Assembly: GCA_964017065.1 (NCBI GenBank)
Contig: OZ024785.1
Coordinates: 6,398,167 to 6,462,166, forward strand
Direction: 5' to 3'
Origin: Haliclona indistincta
Taxonomy: Eukaryota > Porifera > Demospongiae > Haplosclerida > Chalinidae
Length of the DNA: 64,000 bases
Positions within the stretch are counted from its first letter, which is position 1. Each line of letters starts with the position of its first letter. Below the pieces are notes generated by a model. That model did no database searches and was not told the DNA's origin. It saw only the letters and a list, made by a program, of their open reading frames with translations. Made by a program: the position numbers and the translations under genes. Below are positions 23,301-33,259 of the stretch, one piece after another.

Positions 23301-26300
23301 ACCCAGGGGTTCCTGAGCTGCTATGGGCGAGAAAGTAGTGACGATTCTTAACTGTGGAAAACACTACAGTTATTGTTCGTGCAAGCAATCAGCTTATTGA
23401 CAAGCCTACTACAGACGTCCTGAAGCAAAATTTGGCGTTTAAAACGGCTAGGCTCCATTGTTGTCTGCAAAACCCAGTATACAGCTGACGAGACCTGGTC
23501 AGAGCTAGAACTAAGAAAGTTGCTTAAATTTAAGCTGTTTCACAGAAGAAAGATTCCTGAATCCAGCACAAGTGTGCTGTATACTGGAGTTGTGCTACTT
23601 CTTCCTAGATTTCACGACATACAAAGCACAGAAACTGGTGTGCAGTGCACTATGCAAATAGCTAAACCAATTATTCTAAGATCATATCTTTAAGTAAGAC
23701 CAGTAATCAAGCTCTACGCAATACCATTTTAGAAAGAATCCACGAATGAGTTCTAGTGCTGTATGCTAGCGCCATTGAGCCACGCCTCACGATGGAACGT
23801 TAGCTATGCTCATTCGAAATCACGTGCGCATAATAACATCCTACAATCACGTGCGCATACCAACCTCCTCTGGTCTAACACTTAGCTGACAATGGATCAC
23901 GATCAAGAAATCGCGGAATTTATACATAGCTCCGGCACGAACTCGCACGTCGTTCAGATTTCAATGTTACGCCCACTGCAGATCATGTTTATTCCAATTG
24001 GTTGGCAAAAGCTGCTTCAAGCTGCAATAACTGCGGCAAACAACGCTGTAGCGACAATCTGACTGCTGCTATCGTCTTTTCTACTATCCAGGAATCCATA
24101 AGACACTTTTTCAACTGACTGACGTCGGTTTTCGAAAAAGCTCCACTTTGCAACTCGGCGGCAAAGCACTGAACGCGCTTTTGAAAAAATCGACGTTTAA
24201 CAGTCTTCTGGATAGTAGAAACGACGATAGCAGCAGTCAGATTGTCGCTACAGCATTGTTTGCCGCAGTTATTGCAGCTTGAAGCAGCCTTTGCCAACCA
24301 ATTGGAATAAACATGATCTGCAGTGGGCGTAACATTGAAATCTGAACGATGTGCGAGTTCGCACCGGAGCTAAGAAAGAAGAAGATGACGAGACTCGATT
24401 TTCACCGTTTCCAGGTTCGTCACTTTAGAAACAATTTCGAGCGATCTCCTTGCTACTGTAAGATGGGGCAACGCCAGATAGCGGATGTAAGTGTCTTTGG
24501 ACGTATAAAATTCACCACCAGGCGAAATATCAGCGTTTGAATGCTATTACATTGTATGTAGCCGCCATCTTGTTTTTCCGTTCAACCCTACATAGGGAGG
24601 CACTACCGTGCCTCCCTAATAATGACACACTTTTGCAGTGATGATACACAACTAGAATGATTTTTGCTTGAGTTGTCACTCTCACACCATTAAGTAATCT
24701 ATAGCGATTAACTGTCATTTTTACAAGAAGGTGGAGCTACAGTGTTAGCATGTCGCATGATAGTGGTCAGGGAGAACTATATGTACAATCGTAAACCAAG
24801 ACTGGACAGCAATGGGATTGACTATGGTGTGTTCACTATCTTGGTAATTTATGCACGGCAGCTGATCTAGCTGTACATGTATCATTACTTTTTTCACCAT
24901 GTAGTATGGACTGTACAAGATTTGTGATGCTGACCATGATTTCAAAACAGTATGTGAACAAAATTACCACTATTAAAGATATCTTATGCTTTTTTTAGGC
25001 TGACATGCCACAAATACGATGGTGGGACTGGCTAGCACTAATTATCACAGACTGTGCCAATATCTTGTATGAGTTGGCTACATTGCTGTGTGTTTTGTTT
25101 AGTACTATCAAAATAGGTCAAACCACAAGGTAAACACATGCCTTCAGCACTGAATAGTTGTGTGTAATAGCGGTTTTCCAAAAGTACTCATCTACAACAA
25201 TTACTCAGATTATTATGTGCTCAACCATAACAGCTAGGGCTGTAAATGAAGACTTGTCATCAATTGTGTGGCCTAGCTATGCTAATGCTATTGATGATAA
25301 GGTACATAGCTGCAAAGACATTATCATCATATCGATCTTGTGATGTTAAAGCAGTGTACATGCAGGAGCAATTTAAAACTTACTCCCTGTACACTAAAGA
25401 CTTGCAGTTCCATGCTTTGTGAAATTCACATGAACATTTTAGGAGCGAAGAGATCTTGAACGGTGCGTGTTTAATTATAATTTTATTTCTTATTCTGTGT
25501 ATAGCTAATGTACAAACTTGATGAAGAGGAGTCGAGAAAACTGATAAAATAACGATGAGAAAGCATTTTCGTTTGAGCCATGACATATTCATAATTTGTG
25601 TTAAAAATTAATGTTTTCACACAGTCTGTGGTGGGTGCTATGAGGAAGATTAACCCTGGAAGAAGCTGTGAGGAAATTGAACTAGCTTTTGACCACTTAA
25701 CGTTACATGTACAGTACTACAGCTACAAACAGCTATACCCATTTATTATTATTTAAAGTTCTACCCATCTTTATTATTAATTTTAAAGCTATAGCTCAGG
25801 AGTACATTTCAGTATTTGTTATTTAAAGTCATACTCATGTCGTTTTGGTGGTGACACAGAATTGCATGCACAAGGCAAAATTCGGTTCGTTACTTATTTT
25901 GCACTAAAGACCTCGCGCGCTTACTGGATTTACTAAACGCTCAGCGACGCCCTTTGAGTGAGTTACTACAGAATGAGCAAGTCACTTGCGCTTTGTGTAG
26001 ACTGCGCATTCTATAGAATGCGTTGCGCTTGCTATAGAATGCCTAGAAAGCGCAACGCATTCTATAGAATGCGCAAATTCCTAGAATGCGCGGAACATAT
26101 GCAGGTATACATGTAAGCTTACCTAACTCACTAAAACGAATGTCCTCTTGATTCGTACCTGCAGTACAGCCAATAATAGTATCCGCAGTATTACTCAATA
26201 CATCTCGAGGAACAGGTATCATCAGTGTATACTCAGGCTCACTCCCACTAGGTGGTAGTATTGTTACACCAGAGCTTGAGTTAGTGAGTGGTGCTACACT

Positions 26301-26553
26301 GACGCCTGAGCCAGCTACCAAGATGGTAAAAGTGTTCTCTTCACATCGGAGGCAGGTAAAAATATCATAGACAATTGCATGGCTCTGATCAAAACCACCC
26401 CCAGGAAAATCGAAGTTCTGCTGACACTGGCAGTTACCTGTATCGAACAAAAAGTAGCCTAGCACTGCTGCACAAGAGATAGGACATACCTTGAGCTATG
26501 ACTAGCGCGAGAATGACCAGTCGCAGCGAGGACAAGTGTAGTCCAAGTGCCAT
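17335..26553 (-). CDS. Receptor E: three Ig-type and three FN3 domains, TM, short tail
   Basis: Eight exons join to 672 residues: signal 26553-26490, first domain 26437-26123, Ig2 19929-19639, Ig3 19424-19170, FN3-1 18606-18256, FN3-2 18197-17886, FN3-3 17829-17530, TM 17465-17335. All junctions are phase 1. Residues 1-21 are the signal (MALGLHLSSLRL..). Ig2 shows SLSC, Trp and SGVYNC. Ig3 (224-308) shows the I-set pattern SFSWTKDG and DAGVY. FN3-1 has the Pro/Trp/TGLKPNTSY core. The span is about 635-665, followed by KKWRKEE and stop. The tail has no tyrosine. Intron 2 is 6.2 kb because of a transposon. Gene F has almost the same ectodomain with a signalling tail. The promoter upstream of about 26640 has been replaced by a GPCR fragment, so E lacks the CRE seen at F. 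Role in adhesion or self/non-self recognition is inference. Confidence 0.8.
18813..19156. mobile_element. MITE with ~35-bp TIRs, TA target site
   Basis: Both ends carry ATAGATGACTT-type inverted repeats continuing into ACTCTCACCTCGTTCA. The paralogous intron of gene G (47447-47470) has the empty site CCACTATACAGTAAC, proving the insertion at TA. The right half of the same MITE remains in gene F (39548-39648), so it predates the E/F duplication. Confidence 0.8.
20690..21550 (+). mobile_element. 5'-truncated non-LTR retrotransposon (LINE), RT C-terminal part
   Basis: An open frame from about 20701 to 21498 encodes the end of a reverse transcriptase. It starts just before the catalytic box, here CADD (20713-20724) instead of YADD, then continues with the conserved NAEKCKY, YRYLGVLV, ISNICKKARK and SIRPHLEYACQLWD segments typical of CR1/Jockey-like LINEs. 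The 3' end is an A-rich run followed by ATA repeats (21527-21552). The missing 5' part is the usual result of incomplete target-primed reverse transcription. A related but more decayed copy is at 41880-43025. Confidence 0.85.
21717..22026. mobile_element. Palindromic MITE family M1, copy 1
   Basis: Two ~130-bp arms in inverted orientation: CTATCGAAATCAAAGGGATG ... mirrored by CATCCCTTTGATTTCGATAG, both including the ACCATAGATCCCTACATCAG run. The left end is slightly trimmed. Copies 2-4 are at 27629-28030, 38263-38659 and 45947-46356. Confidence 0.85.
22447..23872. mobile_element. Outer nested DNA transposon, 9-bp TSD GTCTAACAC
   Basis: Ends are CAGAGGAGGTTGG and CCAACCTCCTCTG. The flanks 22438-22446 and 23873-23881 are identical 9-mers (GTCTAACAC), and Hp copies elsewhere read through the site (39069-39076 and 45513-45520, reverse). 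A 9-bp duplication suggests a Mutator-like superfamily; no transposase is present. Its own left end was hit by a second copy of the same family. Confidence 0.8.
22463..23121. mobile_element. Inner nested DNA transposon, same family, 9-bp TSD GGTTGGAAG
   Basis: 659 bp with 24-bp perfect inverted ends (CAGAGGAGGTTGGCCACGCG plus four more bases). Flanking 9-mers GGTTGGAAG at 22454-22462 and 23122-23130 are identical. It inserted 7 bp inside the left end of its sister element. Confidence 0.85.
23929..24370. mobile_element. Foldback element, TA flanks
   Basis: GCTCCGG at the left and CCGGAGC at the right start ~170-bp arms that pair almost throughout, with a short centre near 24130. It is flanked by TA on both sides and is absent from the matching place in Hp copies 2, 4 and 5. 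Confidence 0.8.
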
Positions 26554-26599
26554 GTGAATAAACAAAGTAAGTATGTCATAGGACAGGCAGCAGAGATAC

Positions 26600-27610
26600 G
26601 CAGAGATTCTGTTAACAGCAGAGATTCTGATAACAGCAAAGACTCTGATGCAGCGCTTTGCGGTTAGGTTGTCTAGTTTTGATACAGTATACACAATGTA
26701 CCACAAACAGGCACCCACGCATTGTGAATATCCAATACTGTATCAAAACCATAAGAGAAACATGAACCCTGCTAGTAATGCTACTAGTAGTATCTTGTCT
26801 TGCAAGCATCCTTTGATGACATTGGCACTTTATTCTTATTCGAAAGTGGCTGATTTCTCTTCTGTTGATTGATTTTAAGCCTAATAACGACATAACTTGA
26901 AGAGATAAAGATACAGGCATTAAATACCATAATAAGTATGATTGGAACAAGAAATGCTCCAAAGAACACACCAATATCACTGATGAAGTAACTATGAAAG
27001 ACAATAATAATGTAAATAACAAAATGTGCACAATCACTATGTTATTGACTCACAATCCTCTAGTTGTGTTGGACTGTGTGATGTAGTAGTCAGGATTGAT
27101 GCTAACAGATATCACTACTGGTAGCAGAGGACAAGCTATTAATTTAAGGATAAAATTTAAGATGTGAGTAAAATATGCTGCTCACCCAAGCATACAATCG
27201 AAGTAATCACGATGTATAGCGTTGTAGATTTTTTGAACACAATTACAAGCTTTTGAAACAGTAAGACAGCTTCAGCACCCATCCACATCCAGGCTACCAG
27301 GATGAGGTAGTGGAGGAGCACACCCACAGTGATACAACCAGCTCTGTTCTCAGTACGATCAATACCAGCCACAAACACTATCAACATGAGCATCAGTGAC
27401 ACGGCTAACTGAACATGGAATTTACTGATGTCTTTCTGACGAAGATTCCTACAAGATGTCAAGTATAATAAGAATTTACATATACCTGGATTAAACTTAC
27501 TTAAAGACCAGGTAAGTTAACAAAAGTAATATCAAGCCCAGATTACACCAACATAGGTGGTGATATCCAATGCCAAAATATATTCTTTAGGTAAGCCTGC
27601 TGGACTGGCT
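26600..27610 (-). pseudogene. Adhesion-type (class B-like) GPCR 7TM fragment
   Basis: Minus-strand exons: TM1 part about 27609-27501, TM2-TM4 27448-27186, extracellular loop 2 27135-27054, TM5 from 26991. The TM2-TM4 exon has KFHVQLAVSLML, an extracellular Cys (RAGC), LLHYLILVAWMWMGAEA and a TM4-like stretch, the pattern of adhesion/secretin receptors. TM5 reads GVFFGAFLVPIILIMVFNAC. After it the frame stops (26784); a TM6-like LLVALLAGFMFLLW lies in another frame and then meets TGA. No GPS motif or ectodomain lies upstream, where an M1 MITE begins. So this is a truncated, frameshifted fragment. It sits directly upstream of receptor E and has displaced E's normal promoter. Confidence 0.7.
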
Positions 27611-27628
27611 CCTTGTACTCTAATAGAT

Positions 27629-28030
27629 AGAAAATTAAAAAGATTTCTATCGAAATCAAAAGGATGTAGGGTTGTGAAATCGACCACTGGTCACAATGTA
27701 AAATAACAAGGAACAAGCATGGAATGGTAAAATGATTGACTTGCTAACAGACCATAGATCCCTACATCAGTGGCTGTATATAAGATCAATATTAATTTTT
27801 GTCACAAGCCGGCTGAATGCACGTCAGGTGTCAGTCAACAGCAACTAGCTGAACTAGCTATAATCAGCAAAATTGCAAAGCAGCCACTGATGTATAGGGA
27901 TCTATGGTCTGTTAGCAAGTCAATCGTTTCACCATTCCATGCTTGTTCCTTGTTATTTACATTGTGGACCAGTGGTAGATTTCTCAACCCTACATCCTTT
28001 TGATTTCGATAGAAATCTTTTTAATTTTCT
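27629..28030. mobile_element. Palindromic MITE family M1, copy 2
   Basis: Ends AGAAAATTAAAAAGATTTCT and its mirror. It shares the arms of the other M1 copies but is not joined to an Hp element, showing that M1 can move by itself. Confidence 0.85.
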
Positions 28031-28042
28031 TGTGAATTATGG

Positions 28043-29207
28043 CGTTGAGTTATAATTTTTGGAACAGGAATCACCACCTACTGTGGAGACTGCTTATGAG
28101 AAATGGTCTATGACTCCAGTCAGGAGCGTATAAAAGGAAGGAGCGTGTAACTAACAGAAATATCGGAGCCTAAAGTCCGCCGCTTGCGCTTCCTTATAAG
28201 GAAGGAGGCCGCATAAGACGGCGACCATAGCTCTGGCTGAACGCTTGCTTGTTTTAGCCGGAGACGGGCAGGACGAGACGTGGATGAATGTATAGGTAGG
28301 AAATCGCGAGCCACAACACGCAAACAAAGGCCCAAGTTCCAAGTAGCAACAGCGCACGGCGGCGGACTTTAGGCTTCGATATTACTAAGCGTATATGGTG
28401 GTTGAACGCTCCTTCCTTTTATACGCTCCTGCTCCAGTACAGGTACATGCAGAGTCATGCAGGTGTCTGATTTTATTTTATAGTCATTTTGTACTAAAAA
28501 CAGGAACAGGGATCCCAAATAGCTCCTTCACAACCTTCTGAGCCCACTCAAAAACTGTCTCACCCTACACAGGTAATCTTCAATTGCTGTTTGAACCTTA
28601 ACGATTTTCACATCTAGCATACATATGAGAATTCTACATCTGGTTACCATCTGGCATATAGTGTGGGTGTTTCTGGCATGTCTACTGGACCTAATAAAGA
28701 AGACTCACAACACCAGACCACTAACACTGTGCTTGGCTCAAATACACCACAAGGTATGCTATTACTGTTAGGGAATTCCCAGTGCTTTGAAGCAGTATGC
28801 ACATGCACGCACACACACACACAAAAAGTAAAAGCAAAGTTTCTAGCTACCACAAGGGTCACGCGTGCACCAAGCAGGTACTATGTGCCGGTGCTGCGCA
28901 ATCTCCTGGAGCCGGGCAAGGAACTCGCAGGAGCACCAACTGTGTCTCGCACTGCAGGTGTGGGCACCCGAAGTCCCACCAACGCCTTTAGTGACCAATG
29001 AGACACGGCCAGTGTACTTTGCTCCCCAGTACAAGACCAGGTACCCGTTTTACAGATGGGTGGGCTGGTGGGCTGGAGTACTTGTGATGGTTTTTTTCCT
29101 CCCACTCTGGGATTCGAACCAGTGTCCTCTGGGTTGTAAGCCCAAGACTCTACCAGTTGAACCACCAGGGCACCCACACACACACACGTGTGTGTGGGTG
29201 CCCTGGT

Positions 29208-29249
<42 letters not shown>

Positions 29250-29557
29250 GTATACTTTACTTGTACATTATCCTGATTATTATGTGATTTGTTGACCTAA
29301 AGAGACTACTGGTCAGCATTACTACCACAAGCAATCAGAGGAATGTGATATTACTTCTAATTATAAGCTGATGTTTTGTCATCTGATACTGATTTTATTA
29401 TTTTACTCAGCGAGAGACCAGCATGTCATTTATAGTCCAGTTACTCCTGGTGTGACAGAGACTAGAGATGGTGGAATAAATGCTGAACCTACCAGTGAAG
29501 ATGGCCATAGTGGATTGTTTCAGCACTTTTTGTGTCTGAAAGAGATTGCCGAAGAAG
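28043..29557 (+). CDS. Possible exons of an unrecognised plus-strand gene
   Basis: Three or four open blocks are bordered by AG and GT: about 28515-28573 (..SQPSEPTQKLSHPTQ), 28662-28752 (VGVSGMSTGPNKEDS..) and 29409-29557 (HVIYSPVTPGVTETRDGG.. to FLCLKEIAEEG), with a possible earlier one at about 28067-28120 (ESPPTVETAYEKWSMTP). They are rich in Ser, Thr, Pro, Gln and Glu, like a cytoplasmic tail or linker; VIYSPV resembles an ITIM. The hAT-like element at 28121 and the SINE near 29000 lie between them. I cannot name the product and the exon joins are not verified. Confidence 0.25.
28121..28431. mobile_element. Foldback element with CAGGAGCG ends, 7-8 bp TSD
   Basis: 311 bp, ends CAGGAGCGTATAAAAGGAAG and its mirror, arms pairing through the GGCGGACTTTAGG segment. 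Flanks CTCCAGT at 28114-28120 and 28432-28438 are identical. CAG..CTG ends with 7-8 bp duplications fit the hAT superfamily. Confidence 0.7.
28800..29180 (-). mobile_element. tRNA-derived SINE
   Basis: Reading leftward from 29175, the head has a perfect A box (TGGTTCAACTGG, 29164-29153) and B box (GGTTCGAATCC, 29119-29109), with a tRNA-like anticodon arm whose loop CTTACAA would carry UAC (Val). Acceptor and T stems do not pair properly, so it is a SINE head, not a tRNA gene. The body continues to about 28860. CA/GT microsatellites border both sides. Confidence 0.7.
29170..29247. repeat. (CA)n microsatellite with a GTGTGTG inversion
   Basis: A run of CA dinucleotides is broken by an inverted GTGTGTGTGGGTGCCCTGGTG piece that repeats the first bases of the SINE head in the opposite direction. 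Confidence 0.9.
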
Positions 29558-29559
29558 GT

Positions 29560-30280
29560 ATTGTCAACTAAAATGAATTACCATGTCTCACTAAAACAAG
29601 ACCAACTAGTGTTTACAGTCAATCCAGTGGTATGTGTACCTATACTCATGCATATAGTTACTTGATTTGACCATTATGTTTTTGTAATCCTCTGCACTAT
29701 ATAGATGGTGATTAAAAGCAATAAAACTAAAAAGGTTTTGTTGCCATTCTTGGTGAGTATGTAATTTTTCCTGGTCTCAATACATTGATTAGAAAATCCT
29801 GATTGTACCTACACTAGGCTGTCTGTGCTTACCACAGTTATCTTTAGAGCAACTGCAATAATTATGGGTGGGTGGGTTCAAGTAGCAAGTGGTATGTCAG
29901 ACAGAAATAGATTACATTAGCTGGGTAGGTATAAAACGTGGAACGGAACATGGAATGAAACGGTTCTATGGTCAAACAGTAAAGAAAACAGCCAAATTTC
30001 GACTTGAAAAGAAAAAGGACACTTGCTTTGACTTGTTGAGCTTGCATACTGCTGCACGCAAAGAGTGGAGAGCAGTAGTGGAGTGTGAGACGCGTTGATA
30101 GCTGGTGTCAGACTCGGTCAGACTAATGCAAGCAGCTCATCCTGAGATTTCTGCTTGAGCGTAACTCATAAGAAATGAATCAGAGGTTAAGCTCACTAGA
30201 GTAAGCCACCGATATTCGGCCACCATCTATTATTGGCCACTCGTTCGTACACTTACAAATACGCTACACAGATCAAACTT
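29560..30280. other. No recognised feature
   Basis: I see no convincing exon or repeat. A 69-codon frame at 29889-30098 has no recognisable motif or splice context. Confidence 0.4.
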
Positions 30281-30282
30281 GA

Positions 30283-31992
30283 CCGACGTATAGACACACA
30301 CTTCCTCTGCCTGCATTGCAAATATGCAGCTCATATCTGCTTCTTTGTCTACTGTGGAGACGAAGAAAGTGGGTAGCCGAAAACATTGATGTTCGGCAAA
30401 AGCAATCTATTATCTGGCACCAGTCCTAGTGACTGATAGACGAATAGGGCGGGATTGCAAGTCAGTACTGCAAACACCTTTATCCATCAGCATTACAACG
30501 AGCTACAATTGAAAAGCTCTCGTCTTGCCGTCCGGGTAATTTTCTTTTCCAAAGACCCCGGGGTCGAGCAATCTATGTTCGGCAACTCATGATATTGTTT
30601 CAGAGCAATTTATGCTCAAAGAAAACACGATTGCGATACAGAAACACGTCGGCTGAGTAGAGCCATCTCAGGTCTATTACAATCACCAAAATTCAGTAAC
30701 CCTGCGTTCGTCTCTTGATCGCACAAGCTGCAAACAGCCAAAATAGTGGGCGTGGCTTCCAAGGAGTAACCCAGTGTTTGTAAAACAAAGAATAAACCGA
30801 GCATTCCAGAAGTTAAATTTGATTCTAAGCCTCTTTGTCTGCACTCGCAAAGTAGTTTAGCGCTGATCAGTGACTGCATTAGTGATGGATAGTAATTGTA
30901 TAGAGAAGTCCTCAAATCAGCAAGCACTGTCCATATCCATCACGAGTGCAGTCATTGATCAGCGCTAAACTACTTTGCGAGTGCAGACAAAGAGGCTTAG
31001 AATCAAATTTAACTTCTGGAATGCTCGGTTTATTCTTTGTTTTACAAACACTGGGTTACTCCTTGGAAGCCACGCCTACTATTTTGGTTGTTTGCAGCTT
31101 GTGCAATCAAGAGACGAACGCAGGGTTACCGAATTTTGGTGATTGTAATAGACATGAGATGGCTCTACTCAGCCGACGTGTTTCTGTATCGCAATCGTGT
31201 TTTCTTTGAGCATAAATTGCACTGAAACAATATCATGAGTTGTACCATAGGAAGCCTTATTTTCAAGGGCACCGCCAGTGGTATATTTCAGATATACCAT
31301 GGAAAGTCACATGATTTCCTGTGGAATAACTAGATATTCCAAGGTTTATTATGTGATTTCCTGTGGTATATCTGGATATTCCACGGGAAGTCACATGACT
31401 CCAACTGGGCAAAAAAGATCATCTACCTTCCAGAGAGAAAAATAGGAAGGGGTGAGAGTTGCGAGTCAACCTCACCAGTAAACTATAAAGAGTGTGCAAT
31501 CCGCCCTTATTTATCCTATAGAAACCTACAGACATCAGTGGGCATTGTAGTTGCCATGATACAAGTCAGTTATACCATGCCTACCTGTGGTGTATCATGA
31601 ATACACTCAGCAATACCCCCTCGGGCTACGCCCTCGGGATTAATAGTTATTGCTTCGTGTATTCGTGATACACCACCCACGGGCAGGCATGGTATTAACG
31701 TATACTTGCCGAACATAGATTGCTCGACCCCGGGGTCTTTGGAAAAGAAAATTACCCGATGGCAAGACGAGAGCTTTTCAATTGTAGCTCGTTGTAATGC
31801 TGATGGATAAAGGTGTTTGCAGTACTGACTTGCAATCCCGCCCTATTCGTCTATCAGTCACTAGGACTGGTGCCAGACAATAGATTGCTTTTGCCGAACA
31901 TCAATGTTTTCGGCTACCCACTTTCTTCGTCTCCAAAGAAGCAGATACGAGCTGCATATTTGCAATGCAGGCAGAGGAAGTGTGTGTCTACA
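30283..31992. mobile_element. Giant palindrome (foldback element) with ~640-bp arms
   Basis: The left arm (30283-30900) and right arm (30935-31992) are inverted copies, for instance GACCCCGGGGTC at about 30556-30567 and 31727-31738, and the ATGTTCGGCAAAAGCAATCT segment mirrored near 31888. The right arm is interrupted by a 467-bp insertion (31240-31706). Both arms carry mirrored open frames of 87-103 codons, which probably reflect one ancestral sequence rather than two genes. Confidence 0.8.
31240..31706. mobile_element. 467-bp insertion inside the palindrome
   Basis: The mirrored arm at 30575-30600 has no gap here, so the insert is defined exactly. It contains its own hairpin: ACCATGCCTACCTGTGGTGT near 31576-31595 pairs with the GGGCAGGCATGGT segment near 31681-31693, around a CTCGGGCTACGCCCTCGGG core. 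Class unknown. Confidence 0.6.
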
Positions 31993-31999
31993 AGCGAAA

Positions 32000-33000
32000 C
32001 GCGCATAGTGACACAAGATTGTCACAAAATCCCGGCTTTCATTACTACTGTATAGTCTAGCTTAGTCGCTGTTGTTAAAGGCCTCTATGCTGCAGTCATT
32101 TACAGGTGCAGTAATGTCTGCATAATGAAATTAATGTTGCATTGCTGGATGTTATTTCCGGGTAATAATTATTATTATATTGTGGGTTATTTCCCAATAG
32201 CGTATTATTTGAAAAGGTACATGTACTGAAATAAAACCGAAATTGTACATGTTGTACAATTGTGTGATGACAAAATAAAACTGAGCTATGACAAAAGGGA
32301 AAAATATAGTCTAGCTACTTGCAGTTAGAACAGAACCATTTTCGTAACAACCTCTGAGGATTTCCAATACACTTAAAATTAATGGTACCACTCCTTGCAT
32401 CGACTGCATTCCACCATATCCTCATCATAAGAGTCTGGTAGCAAGCATGGACAAAAGATAGGTATGGAGCACTTCTTTGTGGTGCTCATCTTGATGTTAT
32501 TATTCGCCTGTGCTAATGGGAATGGGAAAGGTTACAGCCAGCTCTTTGTCTTTAACTGCATCACGGTAGATTATTGCAAACTGTATTTCAATAGTAGAAG
32601 GCAAGTCATCATCTGAATTACTTACCATTTTACCATTTTGTCTCTTGAACCTTCCTTTTCAACCTATTACAATGTAAAATAATAAAAACCCAATTATCAT
32701 GTAAATGCCTAAAATTAGTTACTTTCTATTTGCACTTTGATGTTGATTCATCCTGCCAGCTATCATTCACTGTTGCCTATGTGAATTATTATGTGAATGA
32801 AAAGATAAAAATGACTTGACAAGCATGCTTACATGCAAACCTAAGCCATCACACTTTATTGATGGACTTGACATAAGAAATGTGTCATCAGTAGTACCGT
32901 CTGTTTCTAATAGTATGATTATTATAATTAATTTTGATAATACTTGCTCTTTCAAACTTCTGTTCACTGGCAATAGGAGGAGAAGGTACACGCAGTTCAT
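32000..33000. other. AT-rich stretch without assigned gene
   Basis: Only a short inverted repeat around 32145-32205 (TTATTTCCGGGTAATAAT / ATTGTGGGTTATTTCC-like) was noticed. No exon could be supported. Confidence 0.4.
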
Positions 33001-33017
33001 CCATAATTGTTCTCTTT

Positions 33018-33141
33018 AGCCTCCGGGTCTTTTGTTAGAGTTAGTGGTGCATTATCCAATGATGCTGACTGCTTGATCTTGCATACGATTTCTTCTGGAC
33101 TGCTGCAAGAGATGTACTGGCTATGGGCAAGAACATGCTAC
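33018..33141 (+). CDS. Possible single exon of an unknown gene
   Basis: An open block from an acceptor (TTCTCTTTAG) to a donor (CAAGGTACGAG) encodes about 41 residues beginning SGSFVRVSGALSNDADC and ending WLWARTCYK. I found no neighbouring exons to join. Low confidence; it could be a remnant. Confidence 0.2.
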
Positions 33142-33259
33142 AAGGTACGAGTCACGCCCTCCCACCCTTATGCGTCCCGCATTTTAGTATGCGGGACGGG
33201 ACATCCCGCCTGAGTCCCGTCCCGTCCCGTGTTTTAGTAACAACCGTGACAGAACAAGT

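Larger units (their letters stand above)
22027..24619 (+). mobile_element. Element Hp, copy 3, interrupted by nested insertions
   Basis: Hp sequence runs 22027-22446, 23882-23926 and 24373-24619, ending in the CTAA hairpin end. Between these parts lie the nested elements at 22447-23872 and the foldback at 23929-24370. As in copies 4 and 5, an M1 MITE abuts its left side. Confidence 0.7.
19979..26092. mobile_element. 6.1-kb TIR element (TGT..ACA) in receptor E intron 2
   Basis: The ends read TGTTCCGCG... and ...CGCGGAACA, with related subterminal repeats of GCGCATTCTATAGAATGCG type in both (about 19990-20120 and 25965-26085). Flanks give a 4-bp duplication TATG, and gene F has the empty site GATATATGTAGG (near 41052-41063). 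TGT..ACA ends with a 4-bp duplication occur in Ginger-type DNA transposons, but no transposase or integrase frame was found. Inside are a LINE fragment, a MITE, Hp copy 3 and two nested 9-bp-duplication elements. Internal stretches 20140-20690 and 24640-25960 hold nothing I recognise. Confidence 0.65.

Noticed and set aside
29103..29178. Functional tRNA-Val gene
   Set aside because: A and B boxes and anticodon loop are present, but acceptor and T stems do not pair; better explained as a SINE head.
30616..31209. Two mirrored frames in the 30-32 kb palindrome as a duplicated gene
   Set aside because: They are the same sequence seen in both arms of a foldback; no splice sites or known motifs.
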